Made by a program: the position numbers and the translations under genes
The notes under the pieces: generated by a model
The model's database searches: none
Told to the model about the DNA's origin: nothing
Seen by the model: the letters and a program-made list of their open reading frames with translations, nothing else
Part shown: piece by piece, positions 60,839 to 64,000 of the stretch
Position numbering within the stretch: position 1 is the stretch's first letter
Layout: each line of letters opens with the position of its first letter
NCBI GenBank assembly: GCA_018398815.1
Contig: CM031601.1
Span: forward strand, 36,308,009 to 36,372,008
Source of the DNA: Conus ventricosus
Taxonomy: Eukaryota; Mollusca; Gastropoda; Neogastropoda; Conidae
DNA length: 64,000 nucleotides
Direction of reading: 5' to 3'

Positions 60839-60891
60839 AGGATAATGTTGCTTATAGCCCAGCCGACCGCAGAGGGCCACATCAGGGCTGT
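60839..60891 (-). mobile_element. 53-bp LINE tail insertion with 11-bp target duplication
   Basis: Reverse complement of the last 50 bases of the I-like LINE (ACAGCCCTGATGTGGCCCTC to AACATTATCCT). CGGAGTCACGT flanks both sides (60,828-60,838 and 60,892-60,902). An extremely short but bona fide retrotransposition product. Confidence 0.9.
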
Positions 60892-61019
60892 CGGAGTCAC
60901 GTGAGATTTTAGAGCATCTAGTGACTACGCAGCATTTCACATAATTGCAAAAACCAATTGCAGTCATCAATTCATGTACGTCAATTTAATCTGATTCAGT
61001 ACAGGTGAATATCACCTGT

Positions 61020-61310
61020 ATTAACATTATACAGCAGAATCCATGAAAACCTTGTTCAGAGATGTCCCACCTGATGTGATCTTTGAATTGCTGAAAGATT
61101 AACATTTTTCATCTGATCTAAGATTTCACAGAGTAAAGGTTTTTAACAGAATTTCTAATGTGTGTTTAGGTGTGTTTTAAAGGGTTGTGTGAGTGAGGTT
61201 TTTTTAATAATTTTTTTTAATGACTTCTGAGTTGACTTTAAGGTGGTGCCAGTTTTAATATGGCCCTTTGTGGATGACTGGGCTAAAGCAACGTTACCTT
61301 ACCTTACCTA
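61020..61310 (+). mobile_element. older I-like LINE 3' end (copy K)
   Basis: Matches the last 290 bp of the family (AGCAGAATCCATGAAAACCT, TTTTTCATCTGATCTAAGAT) with many differences. The tail repeat is TTACC rather than TTATC. Same divergent subfamily as copy I. Confidence 0.85.
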
Positions 61311-63019
61311 AAAATTGTGACCCTTTAAAAATGAAATTTGAACGTGTCTGGACAAAAGTTATGGTATTAAATGGTGTAAAAGAAGCAGTCGGTCATCAGT
61401 TGCTTCCAATCATGGGAGCTAACAAACATCACTCGACTCTGCATATTTTACATTGTCTGATGAAAGAAAACCATTTATGAAATAATTTTCAAAACTCAGA
61501 CCAAAAATTCCCTTAAAATAACAGGACAAGGCTTCAAACAAACGAATCGTTCACATATTTACCAAGATCACGCTAAAGATAGTTGAGATCCATTAGTTTA
61601 AACTCGCTTTTCGGCTAGGAATCATGTTGCCTCGGATGCCATTGTTGTCAGAATGTTGACTATGATTGGACTACGGGGTCCTCTCTTTATTATCGATGGA
61701 ACTTATACATACAGGTGCTTGTCTATTCTTATATGCATGAACGAAAAGAGCACTGATTTCTCAACAAATTGAGTGGTCTTTTAACATGTTACATTCAGAA
61801 TTACTGACATTTTAATGCTGTATTGCAGCACAAAATATATGGCACTTAGAGAAAAGGAACTTTAACAGAATTCATACTGTACGATTTTGCAGTCTTTTCT
61901 CTTTCATATGAAATCAACATCATTTCTGTGGATATAGTTTGTCAAAGTTCCCAGCGCTTTTCCGGATATTGACATGGACACTTTGCACTGTGAATCGTTG
62001 CACAAGTCGGCCACCAGGGTCATTGGTATGTGTGTTTACATTGTTTACAATAAAAGCACGCTTCGTTTGTACAATAAAAAAAACACAAACTTATGGTTGA
62101 AGTTCATTTTAGGTGTGGAAATATTTTTTATTTGACAATGTTGTGCAGTATAAAAGTCTGAACAAGTTGAAATCAGCAGTTTTTGCCACTGTTAGGCAGG
62201 ACCTACCTAGTACTACTCTGAACAACATTAACATTTGTATTTTTTTTATATAATGCTCTTAGACAACACTGAACATAAAATAATTTTGTCTAAAATGCTC
62301 CAGAAAGTGAGTTCTGTGGTCTGGATGCTCCAGACAACATTGAATGTAGATAAGTTGTCTACAGTGCTTTGAAAGTATATAGTGTAATCCACTGTCACTG
62401 CATTTAGATCTGATCAGAGCAGGAAGTAGGGAGATTTAAAGTGTTTGGAAAAGGTAATAATGATAATAATGATATGTATACGCCCTGTCTCTGTTGGCAT
62501 TTACATGATCTTATGCAAACAAGCAAGCAAGCAAACAAACAAACAAAAAGATAGCTTTCAAACTCCTGTCTATATTCATTACAACCAAATGTGCTTGAAT
62601 ATATATACCAACTTTCTAACATTCCGTGTTCATGGTAACCTCTTCTTTCACCCCAGTTCCTTCACATGAATACACCAATCACACGTGAGTGCACATACGC
62701 AAGCACACCGACACGCACCCATACACGCATGCGTGCATGCACGCACGCACTTACGTTGCTGTGTAGCTTCGTGGTCTCTGTGAGAGAGAGTTTAACTAGT
62801 TAAGAAAACTGTAATGATATAAATGCATCTTTTTGATGTATGATGACTATACTATAGCTTACATACTGTGTGACTGCCAGAATTGTAACAGTGATATTTG
62901 TTCTCAGTGTGAAAACCATGATTAATGTAATTGGTCATTCTGATAGGTTCTGTAGAATTTGTTTTGGAGATAGTAGTGTCCTCATTAAAACTGTAATTGG
63001 GAAACTGGTTTTTCAACAG
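61311..63019. other. host intron
   Basis: AT-rich intron with no supported gene. It contains degenerate 40-bp units (62,200-62,395), a CAAG/CAAA repeat (62,519-62,547) and a GCAC/GCAT-rich stretch (62,695-62,752). Confidence 0.6.
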
Positions 63020-63216
63020 ATTCTAAAGAGGAGTTTGTGTCAGAGATGCCTCAGCAGGTGACTGTAGAACTGACCCCACGGTCGTCTGCTGCCTGGCTCA
63101 AGGTCCACAGCTTATCCCACAATCCTCGGGTACGTTTCCAGGTGTCGGTGAACCGCAGCTTGGCTTGTCTGTTGGACCATTTGAAGAAGAAGTGGGTGGG
63201 ACCAGCTAACCGACTG
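63020..63216 (+). CDS. host gene, exon n+2 (197 bp)
   Basis: Acceptor TTTTTCAACAG; donor CTG followed by GTATCC (weak). Joined to the 55,086 exon it reads NNIED then SKEEFVSEMPQQVTVELTPR, SSAAWLKVHSLSHNPRVRFQ, VSVNRSLACLLDHLKKKWVG and PANRL. All 65 codons are open and amphipathic, with no repeats. I do not recognise the domain; a Cramped-type chromatin protein is only a guess. The first intron half lies about 7.9 kb upstream because of inserted repeats. Confidence 0.75.
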
Positions 63217-63398
63217 GTATCCTTTACAGGAGACATTAGGAGTTTTGGCCCTTCTTTACATCTTTTTCATTACATTTATTGCTTGGTTTGGGGGCTATTG
63301 AATTATTTGGCGTTTAGGATGTTAGTTAAGTCTTTTATGATTTGTGTTTCTTAGCATGCGTGTAAAAATTGCTGTTCTTAACATTGTCTTTTCCACAG

Positions 63399-63455
63399 CC
63401 ACACATGTTCTACCACACCAATTCTCTGGACCAGTATGGCAAGCTGCTGGTGTAG
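63399..63455 (+). CDS. host gene, last coding exon (57 bp)
   Basis: Acceptor CTTTTCCACAG; encodes PHMFYHTNSLDQYGKLLV and a TAG stop, in phase 0 with the previous exon. A GTGTAG donor just before the stop cannot be ruled out, which would make the gene continue. No clear AATAAA signal follows before the next LINE start at 63,629. Confidence 0.6.
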   Translation, partial: PHMFYHTNSLDQYGKLLV

Positions 63456-63628
63456 TAAAACTTAGGATGTGACAGCTATGACTTGCGTATAAGACTTGCA
63501 TAAAAAAGAAGCATCTTGGTCCTTAAGCAGTGTGTAAATGGTTCAGCTGACACAACAAATATGCAAAGAATAGTGCTTTGGTACTTGAATACTTGTACCT
63601 GGTAGTGCTTTGGTACTGGAATACTTTC

Positions 63629-64000
63629 CCTGTAGGGGTTGCGACCTTGCCATGGTCAGAGGGCTTGCATGGTGCAGTGATCCCAGGGGCACCGCTGATG
63701 GGGACACCAATACTTGCTGAAGGGATGACCAGTACTTGGATGGAAGGCTAGTTTGTTGCTGCTCGTCATGGCTCTCTCCTGAAGACTTGAAAGGGTCAAG
63801 ACACAAGTTTCTTGGTCCTGGCCCAATGGTTGCTTTCCATGGTGGCTAGGTAAGGGATGGATGAAATTTGAATTCACACAACATGGCAGCTACTTGTCAG
63901 TTCCCCTTCTCCCCCTAAAATACCAGAGTTTGAAAAAAAAAGAAGAAAAAAAATGAGTTAAAGGTCACCTTGAGGAGGAGGATTCAGATTGAGATGCAGA
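63629..64000 (+). mobile_element. I-like LINE copy E, 5' end, running off the window
   Basis: CCCTGTAGGGGTTGCGACCT, then ATGGTCAGAGGGCTTGCATG and GTGCAGTGATCCC match the start of copy C with about a fifth of bases changed. The leader lacks roughly 400 bp relative to copy C. It continues to ATGGATGAAATTTGAATTC and an ORF1-like start before the window ends. Confidence 0.85.

Larger units (their letters stand above)
55142..62395. repeat. dispersed 40-bp minisatellite derived from the exon 3' end
   Basis: Units of ATGCTCTGAACAACATTGAA plus GATGAGTAGTGTGGTCTGTA lie at 55,142-55,290, 55,580-55,830, 57,838-58,078 and, degenerate, 62,200-62,395. The gaps are later insertions. The unit matches the exon's ending (GTCTGTAATGCTCTGAAG, AACAACATTGAAG) and its donor GTGAGTA. 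Confidence 0.7.

Noticed and set aside
63217..63354. Extension of the 63,020 exon to the stop at 63,354 (VSFTGDIRSFGPSLHLFHYI and onward)
   Set aside because: The extension is low in charged residues and rich in Phe and Leu, like T-rich intron sequence. A good acceptor follows at 63,398 and the next exon is in phase when spliced at 63,216.

Overview
This is a eukaryotic window, almost certainly from a metazoan and most likely a mollusc, possibly a gastropod. The organism call is an inference: there are GT-AG introns, minisatellites, and a mix of I-like LINEs, CR1/L2-like LINEs, DIRS, Ty3/gypsy, hAT-like and piggyBac-like elements, but no diagnostic species gene. No bacterial operons, rRNA, tRNA or CRISPR were seen. 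Most of the DNA is transposable elements, many nested in each other. One intron-containing host gene on the + strand can be followed near the right end.

Layout. 1-3,504: AT-rich intergenic or intronic DNA with a 33-C run and a CA microsatellite, then a 30-bp minisatellite that runs into a 100-N scaffold gap (3,505-3,604). 3,605-9,598: mostly featureless, with one weak candidate exon. 9,604 to about 36,258: one Ty3/gypsy-type LTR retrotransposon on the minus strand, with LTRs of about 2.15 kb and a 4-kb internal region that keeps gag-like and integrase-like coding but has no room for reverse transcriptase. Its left LTR is split by a DIRS element (about 9,737-15,575) and by I-like LINE copy A (16,035-22,253). 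Its right LTR is split by LINE copy B (28,538-34,847). About 36,390-39,366 repeats the end of copy B, the LTR end and the flank a second time. A 309-bp stretch with no cytosine and a long G run interrupts copy B. Together with the very many small indels, this suggests unpolished or misassembled sequence between about 15 and 39 kb.

39,367-46,000: a 32-bp minisatellite interrupted by full-length LINE copy C (39,503-45,460), the clearest copy: 5' leader, ORF1 with zinc knuckles, ORF2 with endonuclease, reverse transcriptase and RNase H, a TTATC-repeat tail and a 14-bp target-site duplication. 46,440-54,210: a patchwork of older LINE copies. One of them carries LINE D, a chimera whose middle is a piggyBac-like fragment. 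Two inverted copies of an unclassified dispersed repeat lie at the edges.

54,534-63,455: four consecutive exons of a host gene that join in one reading frame and end at a stop. The intron after the second exon contains a 40-bp tandem array that appears to derive from that exon's own 3' end and splice donor. The array was later split by a foldback element, an old LINE end carrying a hAT-like transposon, a CR1/L2-like LINE, and further LINE ends, one only 53 bp long with its own target-site duplication. The start of another I-like LINE (63,629 onward) runs off the window.

The LINE copies share a 5' end that can fold with the order of helices seen in HDV-like ribozymes. This and the exon-derived array are the two observations most worth testing.
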